A stretch of 64,000 bases of DNA from Ferrovibrio sp046297895 (GTDB taxonomy: Bacteria; Pseudomonadota; Alphaproteobacteria; Ferrovibrionales; Ferrovibrionaceae). The notes under the pieces are model-generated. The model worked only from the letters and a program-made list of their open reading frames with translations, had not been told where the DNA came from and searched no databases. Both the position numbers and the translations under genes were made by a program. Of this stretch, positions 43,088 to 51,676 are shown in pieces (the first letter of the stretch is position 1; each line of letters opens with the position of its first letter). Location: assembly GCF_046297895.1 (NCBI RefSeq), contig NZ_JBKBHC010000002.1, positions 186,001-250,000 of the forward strand. Direction: 5' to 3'.

Positions 43088-44200
43088 TTGGACGATCAGC
43101 CCGGCATCTCGCCGGCCCTGCTGCAACGCCTACTGGATGACGACGAGTCGCTGCTGGACCAGCGCGACGCGAATGTCGAGGCCTTGCTGATCGAGCGGCT
43201 GTACCACAACAGCTTCGCCACCCGTTATCTGCCGATCCCGATGCTGTTCGGCGCCTTCGTCATGTACAAGGAATACCTGACCTGGTGGCATATCGCCGGG
43301 CTGACGCTGCTTTATGCCGCCGGCACCTTCTATCTGGACTATCAGCGCGACCGCTACACCAATTCCGCGCCGCTGATCACGGGCGGCGGCGACTGGGGCC
43401 TGCGCTTCACCGTCGGCTCGGCGATCACCGGCATCACCTGGGGCCTGCTCGGCTGGTTCTGCTATCCGCCGGGCGATTTCGCGCTGCAGGCCGTGCTGGG
43501 CGTGGCCTGGGCCGGATTGCTGATCAGCGCCATGAGCACGCGCGCGGTGCATCTGCCGGCCTATTACGCCTTCATGATCACCATGTCGGTGCCGCCCTAC
43601 ACGCGCGCCCTGCTCGAGCGCGAGCCCAGCGCGATCTACATGTCGTTCTTCGGCATCATCCTGATGATCTCGCTCAGCTTCGTGGCGCAGATGAACAACC
43701 GCCGCGAAAGGCTGGCCATCGCGCTGCGCCTGCGCAATGCCAAGCTGATCGGCGATCTGGACCGCGCGCGCGCCGTGGCCGAAAGCAGCCGCGCCGAGAT
43801 CGAGCATGCCTATCGCGCCATGCTGGGCGAATTCGCCGCGGCCCAGCGCCTGTCGAGCCATGGAAGCTGGAACTGGCAGGCGGCGTCGGAACAGATCGGC
43901 TGGTCGGATGAATTCTACCGCCTGCTGGGCCTGGCGCCGCAATCCTGCCCGGCCGCGCTGGCAGCCTGGCTGGAGCGCGTGCATCCGGAAGACCGCGAGA
44001 CCGTGCGCGGCCATTACCAGCGCCTGCGCGCCGGTGCCGAGCGCGACCAGATCCGTTTCCGCCTGAATGACCGCGACCACCCCGACCGCGCCCTGATCGC
44101 CCTGGGCGAAAGCGAGAGCGACGGGAACGGGCAGGTAGCCCGGATCCATGGCATCGTGATCCCGGCGGAAGACCGAACGCCGATGGTCAGTCGAGCGTGA
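43088..44200 (+). CDS. Membrane PAS sensor without output domain
   Basis: Start taken at TTG 43088 behind a run of six G (43075-43080); the total is 370 residues. The N-terminal part has about five or six hydrophobic helices (around LPIPMLFGAFVMYKEYL, IAGLTLLYAAGTFYL, FTVGSAITGITWGLLGWF, VLGVAWAGLLISAM, SFFGIILMISLSFVA). A coiled-coil linker (RARAVAESSRAEIEHAYRAML) leads to one PAS domain (ASEQIGWSDEFYRLLGLAPQ ... WLERVHPEDRE). No kinase, GGDEF or EAL domain follows. It may signal through a partner, or its output half has been lost. Convergent overlap of 14 bp with the next gene. Confidence 0.7.
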   Translation: MDDQPGISPALLQRLLDDDESLLDQRDANVEALLIERLYHNSFATRYLPIPMLFGAFVMYKEYLTWWHIAGLTLLYAAGTFYLDYQRDRYTNSAPLITGGGDWGLRFTVGSAITGITWGLLGWFCYPPGDFALQAVLGVAWAGLLISAMSTRAVHLPAYYAFMITMSVPPYTRALLEREPSAIYMSFFGIILMISLSFVAQMNNRRERLAIALRLRNAKLIGDLDRARAVAESSRAEIEHAYRAMLGEFAAAQRLSSHGSWNWQAASEQIGWSDEFYRLLGLAPQSCPAALAAWLERVHPEDRETVRGHYQRLRAGAERDQIRFRLNDRDHPDRALIALGESESDGNGQVARIHGIVIPAEDRTPMVSRA

Positions 44201-44630
44201 AGACCTTCAGCCGCACCAGATCGGGCCGGCGTTCGCCGATGGAAACGGCCATCCTGTGCACCAGCCATTGCAGGGTCGGCGCGGCGGTTTCGAAGCGCAT
44301 GGCCGTGCGCATGTAGTAGGCGGCGGGATCAACCGCCTCGCCCGCCGCCAGACGCGCCATCACCTCGGGCGCGCCGATGCGCAGGCCGCGGCTCCACACC
44401 TCGATGCGCGCGCCATCATCGGTTTCCAGCATGTAGCGCGCGTCCAGATCGGCCAGGCCGTCGGGCCGCAGCACCTGCCAGTCGGCGCCGCCGGCCAGCA
44501 CGCGGCCCTGCAGCCGGCCGGAGAAGCGGCCGCCGGTGATCGGCACGCAGCGGCGCTCGCCGCTTTCCGAGCGGCCGGCGCTTTGCGGTGCGGCGAGTTC
44601 GACATCGATATCGAGCAGCGGCGTCAGCAT
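44187..44630 (-). CDS. DUF3237 (UPF0311) family protein
   Basis: A 147-residue single-domain protein. The family pattern is seen in VPITGGRFSGRLQGRVLAGGADWQ, LDARYMLETDDGARIEVWSRGLR and the PTLQWLVHRMAVSIGERRPD end. Structures of this family show a beta-barrel, but no reaction is established. It has no obvious operon partners; the next gene on its strand (44664) ends only 33 bp upstream. Confidence 0.85.
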   Translation of the reverse strand: MLTPLLDIDVELAAPQSAGRSESGERRCVPITGGRFSGRLQGRVLAGGADWQVLRPDGLADLDARYMLETDDGARIEVWSRGLRIGAPEVMARLAAGEAVDPAAYYMRTAMRFETAAPTLQWLVHRMAVSIGERRPDLVRLKVFTLD

Positions 44631-44663
44631 GATCCCTCCTAAGCAGCACGGAGGCTAGGCAGA

Positions 44664-45362
44664 TCAGGCCGAAACGTCCACCCCGTGCGTCAAGGCCATG
44701 CCGCCTGCCGGACTGGCGGCCACGGCGCGCAGACCGGCCAGTTCGCGCTCGGCCTCGGCGAACATGCGCTCCATCTCGGCGCGCTCCTTCGGCGGAATGC
44801 CGGGATGCAGTCCGGTCTCGCGCAGCTTGCGCATGATCTTCCTGAGCTCCTTCAGCAGGCCGAGGGTTTCGCCTTTCAGCCCGGCCAGATCGTCACCGGT
44901 CGCCGCCGCCCTGACCTGTGCGCCGGCCGCCTTGGCCGCATCGAGCGATTTTTCGCCGCTGGCCTTTGTCTCTGCGGCGGATGCGGCGGACGCGGCCCCG
45001 GCTGCGGCTGCGCCACTCAAAGATGCCGCAGATGAACCGCCGGCGGCGGCCAGTGCGCGGCCGAGCTCGCGCGCGGCGTCGCGGATTTCCTTGGCCACCT
45101 TGCGCGCCAGCCTGGCATCGCCGGTGGCAGCCGCCGAGCCGGCGGCCAGCTTCAGGGCCTCGAGCCGCGCCTTGATCTGTTCCAGCTTGCGGCGGGCGGC
45201 TTCCTGCGCCGCCTTGCCCTTGCTGCTTTTCAGCTCGTGCAGAATCTCGTCGAGTTTCTGCTCGGCCTCGGTTTTCACGCGTGGGGTTTTCAGGCCGGCC
45301 AGCGCCTCGCGCGTGGCCAGCAGGCTTCTGGGAACGGCGTTCCCGGCAATCTCGGCGACCAT
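44664..45362 (-). CDS. Ala-rich coiled-coil hypothetical protein
   Basis: A 232-residue protein of low complexity: the first 75 residues form a charged helix (VKTEAEQKLDEILHELKSSKG ... RRKLEQIKARLEALK), the middle is Ala/Ser-rich (AAGGSSAASLSGAAAAGAASA), and a second helical part has LKELRKIMRKLRETG. No signal peptide or membrane segment is present. The layout resembles some flagellar hook or phasin-like proteins, but I cannot assign a family. Confidence 0.6.
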   Translation of the reverse strand: MVAEIAGNAVPRSLLATREALAGLKTPRVKTEAEQKLDEILHELKSSKGKAAQEAARRKLEQIKARLEALKLAAGSAAATGDARLARKVAKEIRDAARELGRALAAAGGSSAASLSGAAAAGAASAASAAETKASGEKSLDAAKAAGAQVRAAATGDDLAGLKGETLGLLKELRKIMRKLRETGLHPGIPPKERAEMERMFAEAERELAGLRAVAASPAGGMALTHGVDVSA

Positions 45363-45444
45363 TCTGGCCTCCTGCTTGCGACATGGACGCTGCGGCTTCT
45401 GCCCTGCAGCCCGGCCATTCTAGGCCGGAAGGGTTAACGCGCCA

Positions 45445-45480
45445 CAAAAAAAGACGGCGCATCCGGGAGGATACGCCGTT
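45445..45480 (-). terminator. Intrinsic terminator after the glycine-zipper lipoprotein gene
   Basis: On the minus strand a stem acggcg-x-atcc / ggat-x-cgccgt (one mismatch) with a 4-nt loop is followed by seven T residues. It lies about 90 nt after the stop at 45571. Confidence 0.85.
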
Positions 45481-45570
45481 GAGTCTGGGGGGAAGGGAAA
45501 TACGCTACGCAGTGGCCCTGACGGGCCGGGAAACCTCTGTGGTCCTGCCGGGCCGGGGAGAAAAACGCAT

Positions 45571-46059
45571 TCAGTTCATGACCTTCCAGCTGCCATCGGG
45601 CTGGCGGCAGGCGGTGCCGTAGCCCTGCTGGGTCTGGCCGCCGACCGTGATGGTCTGCTGGAATTCGCGGCAGTATTCGCCGCTCGGCGCCTGATAGGCC
45701 GGCTGCGGCACCACGGTGCCGGCATTGCCGCTATCGGGATTGCGCCAGGAAACCTGGGTGCCGGACGGCGTGCTCTCGAAGGCGCGCTGATTGGCACGGT
45801 CCATGTAGCTGCGGTCGGCGCGGTCGAGCGACTTGCCGACTTCGGAGCCGAGCAGCGCGCCGATCAGGGTGCCGGCCGCGACGCCGACGAGCTGGCCGGT
45901 GCCCTTGCCGAACTGCGCGCCGGCGACCGCGCCGCCAACGCCGCCCAGCACGGTGCCGACATTCTGCTTGGGGCCGCTGTCGGTGGCGCAGGCGGCCAGC
46001 AGGCCGGCGATGCCAAGGACGGCGACGAAAGAGGTGAGACGCTTGGATGAAGCGATCAT
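45571..46059 (-). CDS. Glycine-zipper lipoprotein (surface antigen-like)
   Basis: 162 residues: a lipoprotein signal peptide with lipobox LLAAC (Cys24 region), then a glycine-zipper 2TM segment (GTVLGGVGGAVAGAQFGKGTG and VGVAAGTLIGALLGSEVG), then a C-terminal domain with YCREFQQTITVGGQTQQGYGTACRQPDGSWK, the 17-kDa/RT0821-type surface antigen motif with two conserved cysteines. It probably sits in the outer membrane. It is divergent from pdxH with about 165 bp between. Confidence 0.85.
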   Translation of the reverse strand: MIASSKRLTSFVAVLGIAGLLAACATDSGPKQNVGTVLGGVGGAVAGAQFGKGTGQLVGVAAGTLIGALLGSEVGKSLDRADRSYMDRANQRAFESTPSGTQVSWRNPDSGNAGTVVPQPAYQAPSGEYCREFQQTITVGGQTQQGYGTACRQPDGSWKVMN

Positions 46060-46225
46060 GGATGGTGGAACCCCAAAGACATGCCCATGGCGGGCACGAG
46101 GGGAATCTCGGCCCCGATTACGGCGGGATTGCGGCGCAGATTTGGTATTGTTGCGTCATTGCGCTATATCTGCGGCGCCCGCTGCGTCACCATTTAAGAT
46201 TGATTATCAAAGGCTTGAACCTGAC

Positions 46226-46810
46226 ATGGATGCCGTTTCCGATCCGCTCGCCCTGTTCGCCGAATGGCTGGCCGAGGCCGAGAAGAGCGAACCCAACGAC
46301 GCCAACGCCATGGCGCTGGCCACCGCCGATACCGACGGCCTGCCGAATGTGCGCATGGTGCTGCTGAAGGGCTATGACGCCAGCGGCTTCGTCTTCTACA
46401 CCAATTTCGAAAGCCAGAAGGGCCGCGAGCTGCTGGCCAACAAGCAAGCCGCGGCGGTGTTCCACTGGAAAAGCCTGCGCCGGCAGGTGCGGCTGCGCGG
46501 ACAGGTGAGCGTGGTGAGCGACGCGGAGGCCGATGCCTATTTCGCCTCGCGCCCGCGCGACAGCCGGATCGGCGCCTGGGCCTCGCAGCAGTCGCGTCCG
46601 CTGGAAGGCCGCTTCGCGCTGGAGGCCGCCGTCGCCAAATATGCCGCCAAATACGCCATCGGCGAGGTGCCGCGCCCGCCCTACTGGTCGGGCTTTCGCA
46701 TCGCGCCGAGTTATCTGGAATTCTGGGCCGACCGTCCGTTCCGCCTGCATGACCGGCTGGTCTACCGCCGCAGCGGAGAGAACTGGATCACCGAACGGCT
46801 GTTTCCCTGA
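46226..46810 (+). CDS. pdxH: Pyridoxamine 5'-phosphate oxidase
   Basis: 194 residues from the only in-frame ATG (46226). FMN-binding elements are VRMVLLKGYDASGFVFYTNFESQKGREL (in parts) and VFHWKSLRRQVRLRG; the PLP-binding end has YLEFWADRPFRLHDRLVYRR and ERLFP. It oxidises PMP/PNP to PLP. Its stop overlaps the start of the CDF transporter by 1 nt (TGATG). Confidence 0.95.
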   Translation: MDAVSDPLALFAEWLAEAEKSEPNDANAMALATADTDGLPNVRMVLLKGYDASGFVFYTNFESQKGRELLANKQAAAVFHWKSLRRQVRLRGQVSVVSDAEADAYFASRPRDSRIGAWASQQSRPLEGRFALEAAVAKYAAKYAIGEVPRPPYWSGFRIAPSYLEFWADRPFRLHDRLVYRRSGENWITERLFP

Positions 46811-47763
46811 TGGCTGGTCCATCCGCCTATGTGCCGGCCGATCCCGCGCTGAAGGCGCGGCTGATGCGGCGCGCCACCTATGCCTCGGTGATTGTCGCCG
46901 CGCTGCTGATCGCCGCCAAGCTGGCGGCCTGGCTGGTCACCGGGTCGGTGTCGCTGCTGGCATCCCTGGTCGACAGCCTGCTCGATGCGCTGGCCTCGCT
47001 GGTCAACCTGCTGGCGGTGCGCCACGCGCTCACCCCGGCCGACGACGAGCACCGCTTCGGCCATGGCAAGGCCGAGGCGCTGGCCGGCCTGGGCCAGGCC
47101 GCGCTGATCGCCGGCTCGGCGCTGTTCCTGGTGATGGAATCCATCGACCGGCTGCTGCGCCCGCAGCCGGTGGAGCAGAGCCTGGCCGGCATCGCCGTGA
47201 TGGTGTTTTCCATCGTGATGACAGCCGCGCTGGTGCTGTATCAGCGCCATGTGGTGAAGCAGACCGGCTCGCTCGCCGTTTCGGCCGACCGCCTGCATTA
47301 CGTGGGCGATCTCGCCACCAACCTGGCGGTGATAGCGGCCCTGCTGCTGGCCAGCCGCGGCGCTGATTTTGCCTGGTTCGATCCGGTCTGCGCGCTGGCC
47401 ATCGCAGCCGTGATCCTGAAAAGTGCCGTCGACATCGTGCGCGGCGCCCTGCACCACCTGATGGACCGCGAGATGGCCGATGCCGACCGCGAGCAGATCC
47501 TGGCCGTGGTGCGCGCCCATCCCGAGACCCGCGCCCTGCATGACCTGCGCACGCGGCAGGCGGGCAACCAGGTCTTCATCCAGTTCCACCTGGAACTCGA
47601 TCCCGAACTGCCCCTGCGCGAGGCGCACCGGATTTCCGACGAGATCGAAACGCGCCTGCTGGAGCTGTTTCCCGGCGCCGAGGTGATCATCCACCAGGAC
47701 CCCGCCGGGTATGATGAGCCGCAGGCCGATTTCGTGAACCGCGCGGACGGCCCCGGGCATTAA
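46810..47763 (+). CDS. Cation diffusion facilitator (FieF/YiiP type)
   Basis: 317 residues with six predicted helices. The metal site is made by SLVDSLLDALAS in helix 2 (DxxxD) and HYVGDLATN in helix 5 (HxxxD-like). HRFGHGKAEALAGL is the conserved cytoplasmic loop. The C-terminal metallochaperone-like domain has FIQFHLELDPELPLREAHRISDEIE. It exports Zn2+, Fe2+ or similar divalent cations by proton antiport. Coupled to pdxH by a 1-nt overlap. Confidence 0.92.
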   Translation: MAGPSAYVPADPALKARLMRRATYASVIVAALLIAAKLAAWLVTGSVSLLASLVDSLLDALASLVNLLAVRHALTPADDEHRFGHGKAEALAGLGQAALIAGSALFLVMESIDRLLRPQPVEQSLAGIAVMVFSIVMTAALVLYQRHVVKQTGSLAVSADRLHYVGDLATNLAVIAALLLASRGADFAWFDPVCALAIAAVILKSAVDIVRGALHHLMDREMADADREQILAVVRAHPETRALHDLRTRQAGNQVFIQFHLELDPELPLREAHRISDEIETRLLELFPGAEVIIHQDPAGYDEPQADFVNRADGPGH

Positions 47764-47847
47764 CCTCCCCGGCCATTGATCGGGCCGGCAGCCAGCCGGT
47801 ATGGTGCCGCCCGTCATTTCTGCATTCTGCGTCGTTTCGGGGGAAAC

Positions 47848-49284
47848 ATGACCTGTCTGCGTGTTCTGCGCCTGGCCGCGCCGGCCAGTCTGCTTGGCCT
47901 GCTGCTTGGCCTTGGCATTCCCCTGCCGGCCGAAGCCGCCACCGCCATCGACGGCAAGGCGCTGAACATCCTGTGGACCCTGCCCTTCGCCGGCATCCTG
48001 CTCTCGATCGCGCTGATGCCGCTGTTCACGCCGCATTTCTGGCATCACCATTACGGCAAGGTCGCCGCCTTCTGGGGCCTGTGCGTGGCCGTGCCCTTCG
48101 CGCTGCAATTCGGCGTGCTGCCAACCGGCCATGTGCTGCTGGAAGTGGCGCTGCACGAATACATCCCCTTCATCATCCTGCTGTTCGCGCTGTTCACCGT
48201 GGCCGGCGGCGTGCGCCTGACCGGCAACCTGCACGGCTCGCCCAGCCTGAACACCGCCATGCTGTTCATCGGCACCGTGCTGGCGAGCTGGATGGGCACC
48301 ACCGGCGCCTCGATGCTGATGATCCGCCCGCTGATCCGCGCCAACGATAACCGCAAGCACAATGTGCATGTGGTGATCTTCTTCATCTTCCTGGTCTCGA
48401 ATATCGGCGGCGCGCTGACCCCGCTGGGCGACCCGCCGCTGTTCCTGGGCTTCCTCAAGGGTGTGAATTTCTTCTGGACCACGCAGGCCATGTTCCTGCC
48501 GACCCTGGTGGTGGTGGTGCTGCTGCTGGGCGTGTTCTACGCCATCGACAGCTATCTCTACCGCAAGGAGGGCATCGTGAAGGCCGATCCGACGCCGGAC
48601 AGCCCGATCGGCATCGAGGGCGGCGTCAACCTGATCCTGCTCGGCGCGGTGATCCTGGCCGTGCTGATGTCGGGCACCTGGAAGCCCGGCGTCACGCTGA
48701 GCGTCTTCGGCGTCGGCATCGAATTGCAGAATCTGGCGCGCGACCTGCTGCTGCTGGCCATCGCCTTTGCCTCGCTGAAGCTGACCGAGACGCAGACGCG
48801 CGCCGATAACGGCTTCACCTGGGGCCCGATCGCGGAAGTGGCCAAGCTGTTCGCCGGCATCTTCATCACCATCATTCCGGCGATTGCCATCCTGCGCGCC
48901 GGTACCGACGGCGCGCTGGGCGGGCTGGTCAGCCTGGCCTCGAACCCCGACGGCTCGCCCAACAACGTGATGTATTTCTGGCTGACCGGCATGCTGTCGA
49001 GCTTCCTCGACAATGCGCCCACCTATCTGGTGTTCTTCAACATGGCGAGCGGCGATGCCGCCACGCTGATGGGCCCGCTGGCCACCACCCTGCTGGCGAT
49101 TTCGGCGGGCGCGGTGTTCATGGGCGCCAACTCCTATATCGGCAACGCGCCCAACTTCATGGTGAAGGCCATCGCCGAGGAGATGAACGTGAAGATGCCG
49201 AGTTTCTTCGGCTACATGGTATGGAGCAGCGCCATCCTGCTGCCGTGCTTCGTGCTTGTTACCCTGCTGTTCTTCCGGGCCTGA
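47848..49284 (+). CDS. NhaD-type sodium/proton antiporter (first of two)
   Basis: 478 residues from ATG 47848 (GGGGG upstream). An N-terminal signal-like helix ending AEA is followed by about 12 hydrophobic helices. HDGSP-type region reads TGNLHGSPSLNTAMLF, then WMGTTGASMLMIRPLIRANDNRKHN, GGALTPLGDPPLFLGFL, and late FLDNAPTYLVFFN with SYIGNAPNFMVKAIAE; these acidic/Asn pairs define the NhaD/ArsB-like ion transporters. About 65 percent identical by eye to the next gene. It probably exports Na+ or Li+ for pH or salt tolerance. Confidence 0.85.
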   Translation: MTCLRVLRLAAPASLLGLLLGLGIPLPAEAATAIDGKALNILWTLPFAGILLSIALMPLFTPHFWHHHYGKVAAFWGLCVAVPFALQFGVLPTGHVLLEVALHEYIPFIILLFALFTVAGGVRLTGNLHGSPSLNTAMLFIGTVLASWMGTTGASMLMIRPLIRANDNRKHNVHVVIFFIFLVSNIGGALTPLGDPPLFLGFLKGVNFFWTTQAMFLPTLVVVVLLLGVFYAIDSYLYRKEGIVKADPTPDSPIGIEGGVNLILLGAVILAVLMSGTWKPGVTLSVFGVGIELQNLARDLLLLAIAFASLKLTETQTRADNGFTWGPIAEVAKLFAGIFITIIPAIAILRAGTDGALGGLVSLASNPDGSPNNVMYFWLTGMLSSFLDNAPTYLVFFNMASGDAATLMGPLATTLLAISAGAVFMGANSYIGNAPNFMVKAIAEEMNVKMPSFFGYMVWSSAILLPCFVLVTLLFFRA

Positions 49285-49387
49285 CGGCCGCCGTTCCGAC
49301 CAAAGTGGGGTTGTCATCGGCGGCTGCGATCCCCATATCGGTGCGCGACACACGACGCGAAACAACAACCGAGGGGAGCGCGCCGCG

Positions 49388-50818
49388 ATGCCCGCCATTC
49401 CGACCCGCAAGGCCGGGGCTTTTGCCGTTATTGCATTTACTGCCATTGCGACGCTGACACCCAGCTCGCCGGCCCAGGCCGCCGCCATCGACGGCGCCAG
49501 CCTGACGCTGCTATGGGGCCTGCCTTTTGCCGGCATCCTGCTGTCGATCGCTCTCTTCCCGCTGCTGGCGCCATCCTTCTGGCACCATCACTACGGCAAG
49601 ATCGCCGCCTTCTGGGCCCTGGCCTTCCTGGTGCCGTTTGCCCTGCGCGAGGGCGCGGGCAGCGCGGCTCATGTGGTGCTGGAAGTCGCACTGCATGAAT
49701 ACCTGCCCTTCACCATCCTGCTGCTGTCGCTGTTCACCATCGCCGGCGGCGTGCGCATCGTCGGCAACCTGCATGGCTCGCCCAGCCTGAATACCGGCCT
49801 TCTGGCCGCCGGCACGGTGCTGGCAAGCTGGATGGGCACCACCGGCGCCGCGATGCTGCTGATCCGGCCGCTGATCCGCGCCAACGACAACCGCAAGCAC
49901 AACGTTCACGTCATCGTCTTCTTCATCTTCCTGGTCGCCAATGTGGGTGGCGCGCTGACGCCGCTGGGCGATCCGCCGCTGTTTCTGGGCTTCCTCAATG
50001 GCGTGCGCTTCTTCTGGACGATGGAAGCGATGTTCGCGCCCACCCTGCTGCTCAGCATGATCCTGCTGGCGCTGTTCTACGTGATCGACCGCTATTACTA
50101 CGTGAAGGAAGGCGTCACCCGCGACCCGACGCCCGATACCGCGATCCGCGTGGAAGGCGGCCTCAACATCTTCCTGCTGGCCGGCGTGGTCGGCGCGGTG
50201 CTGATGTCGGGCACCTGGCAGCCGGGCTGGAGCTTCAACCTGGCCGGCGTGGAGGTGAAGCCGCAGAACCTGGCGCGCGACGCCATCCTGCTGGCGCTGG
50301 CCGGCGTTTCGCTGCTGATCACCGCCAAGGCCACGCGCGCAGGCAATGGTTTCAACTGGGAACCGATCCTGGAAGTGGCCAAGCTGTTCGCCGGCATCTT
50401 CCTCACCATCGTGCCGGTGATTGCCATCCTGCGCGCCGGCAGCGATGGCCAATTGCGCGACCTGATCGCGCTGGCCACCGGGCCGGACGGCGCGCCGCGC
50501 GACGAGATGTATTTCTGGCTCACCGGCATCCTGTCGGCCTTTCTCGACAATGCGCCGACCTATCTGGTGTTCTTCCACATGGCTGGCGGCGATGCCGCCA
50601 CCCTGATGGGCCCGATGGCCAGCACGCTGCTGGCGATCTCGATGGGCGCGGTCTACATGGGCGCGGTGACCTATATCGGCAACGCGCCGAATTTCATGGT
50701 CAAGGCCATTGCCGAGCAGTCGGGCATCCGCATGCCGAGTTTCTTCGGCTACATGCTGTGGTCGGTGCCGCTGCTGATGATCCCGTTCGCCCTGATCACC
50801 TGGCTGTGGTTCCTGTGA
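49388..50818 (+). CDS. NhaD-type sodium/proton antiporter (second of two)
   Basis: 476 residues starting MPAIPTRKAGAFAVIAF at ATG 49388 with GAGGGGAG upstream. It has the same topology and motifs as the preceding paralogue (GNLHGSPSLNTG, WMGTTGAAMLLIRPLIRAND, GGALTPLGDPPLFLGFL, FLDNAPTYLVFFH, TYIGNAPNFMVKAIAE). Divergence is concentrated in the signal segment and in the loop YYYVKEGVTRDPTPDTAIRV. The pair arose by tandem duplication; two separate ribosome-binding sites and a 100-bp gap suggest possible separate regulation. Confidence 0.85.
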   Translation: MPAIPTRKAGAFAVIAFTAIATLTPSSPAQAAAIDGASLTLLWGLPFAGILLSIALFPLLAPSFWHHHYGKIAAFWALAFLVPFALREGAGSAAHVVLEVALHEYLPFTILLLSLFTIAGGVRIVGNLHGSPSLNTGLLAAGTVLASWMGTTGAAMLLIRPLIRANDNRKHNVHVIVFFIFLVANVGGALTPLGDPPLFLGFLNGVRFFWTMEAMFAPTLLLSMILLALFYVIDRYYYVKEGVTRDPTPDTAIRVEGGLNIFLLAGVVGAVLMSGTWQPGWSFNLAGVEVKPQNLARDAILLALAGVSLLITAKATRAGNGFNWEPILEVAKLFAGIFLTIVPVIAILRAGSDGQLRDLIALATGPDGAPRDEMYFWLTGILSAFLDNAPTYLVFFHMAGGDAATLMGPMASTLLAISMGAVYMGAVTYIGNAPNFMVKAIAEQSGIRMPSFFGYMLWSVPLLMIPFALITWLWFL

Positions 50819-50878
50819 GGGCATGGCCGGGGATTCACACGACTTTCATTGTCGGGTAACCCGAGTCGCGTTAGACTG

Positions 50879-50914
50879 AACCCGATTCGCCCGCCAGGCG
50901 GGTCGAATCGGGTT
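50879..50914 (+). terminator. Long hairpin between the antiporter and rsfS
   Basis: aacccgattcgcccgc pairs with gcgggtcgaatcgggtt around a 3-nt loop: a 16-bp stem with a single bulged base. It starts 60 nt after the antiporter stop. No T tract follows, so it may be a terminator without U run, or a processing or attenuation element in the rsfS leader. Confidence 0.5.
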
Positions 50915-50951
50915 CCAGTTTCCGGAGGACTCCAGTCAGGAGGGCCAAGCC

Positions 50952-51608
50952 ATCGCAACCACCACGACGCGCAAACGCGCTGCCGCGACCGCCGGCTCCA
51001 AGCCCAAGGCCGCTTCCACCGCCAAGAATTCTGCGGGCAAGAGTTCAGCCGGCAAGAAGCCTGCCGGAAAAGCCAAATCAGCCGCAAAGCCGGTCTCCAA
51101 GACCAAGGCATCAGCCAAGAGCGTGGTGCCAGCCAAGAGCGCGGCGAAAAAGAAGACGGTGACCAGCGCCGTCACCAAGGCGGCCAAGGCCGCCTCCAAG
51201 CCCAAACCCGCCAAAAAACCGATCGATCCCAAAAAGGCCGAAGCCCGGCGCGCCGCCATTCCGGCCGCGGTGATCAAGCTGCACAAGCTGATCCTGAAGT
51301 CGCTGGACGACGACAAGGCGGAAGACATCGTCTCCATCGACCTGACCGGCAAATCCTCGATCGCCGATTTCCTGGTCGTCGCATCGGGCCGGTCCTCGCG
51401 CCAGGTGGCCGCCATCGCCGAGCATCTCGTCGAGCGCATCACGCGGGAGACCGGCAAGAAGGTGCGCGCCGAGGGCAAGGCCGTGGGCGACTGGGTGCTG
51501 ATCGATACGGGCGACATCGTGGTGCATATCTTCCGGCCGGAAGTGCGCAGCTTCTACAATCTGGAAAAGATGTGGGGCGCCGCGATTCCCGAGCCCGCCG
51601 CCGCCTGA
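50952..51608 (+). CDS. rsfS: Ribosomal silencing factor RsfS with a Lys/Ala tail; probable AUC start
   Basis: The RsfS domain is residues about 103-218: LHKLILKSLDDDKAEDIVSIDL, FLVVASGRSSRQVAAIAEHL and GDWVLIDTGDIVVHIFRPEVRSFYNLEKMW. It binds L14 and blocks subunit joining in starvation. Upstream, the frame is open without ATG, GTG or TTG back to a stop at 50877, except GTG 51123, which falls inside a continuous Lys/Ala/Ser-rich tail and lacks a ribosome-binding site. A perfect AGGAGG (50938-50943) lies 8 nt before ATC 50952, so I take AUC as the start (218 residues). If GTG is used the protein is 161 residues. Confidence 0.7.
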   Translation: MATTTTRKRAAATAGSKPKAASTAKNSAGKSSAGKKPAGKAKSAAKPVSKTKASAKSVVPAKSAAKKKTVTSAVTKAAKAASKPKPAKKPIDPKKAEARRAAIPAAVIKLHKLILKSLDDDKAEDIVSIDLTGKSSIADFLVVASGRSSRQVAAIAEHLVERITRETGKKVRAEGKAVGDWVLIDTGDIVVHIFRPEVRSFYNLEKMWGAAIPEPAAA

Positions 51609-51676
51609 AAGACTGCATCGCCCCGATCAGGACTCTGGCCAGGGCTGTGGTCGGACCGGGGCGATGAAAACCACCC

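Noticed and set aside
46762..49536. A 924-codon minus-strand frame opposite the CDF and NhaD genes
   Set aside because: Gln/His/Arg-rich low-complexity translation, the expected shadow of GC-rich membrane protein genes.
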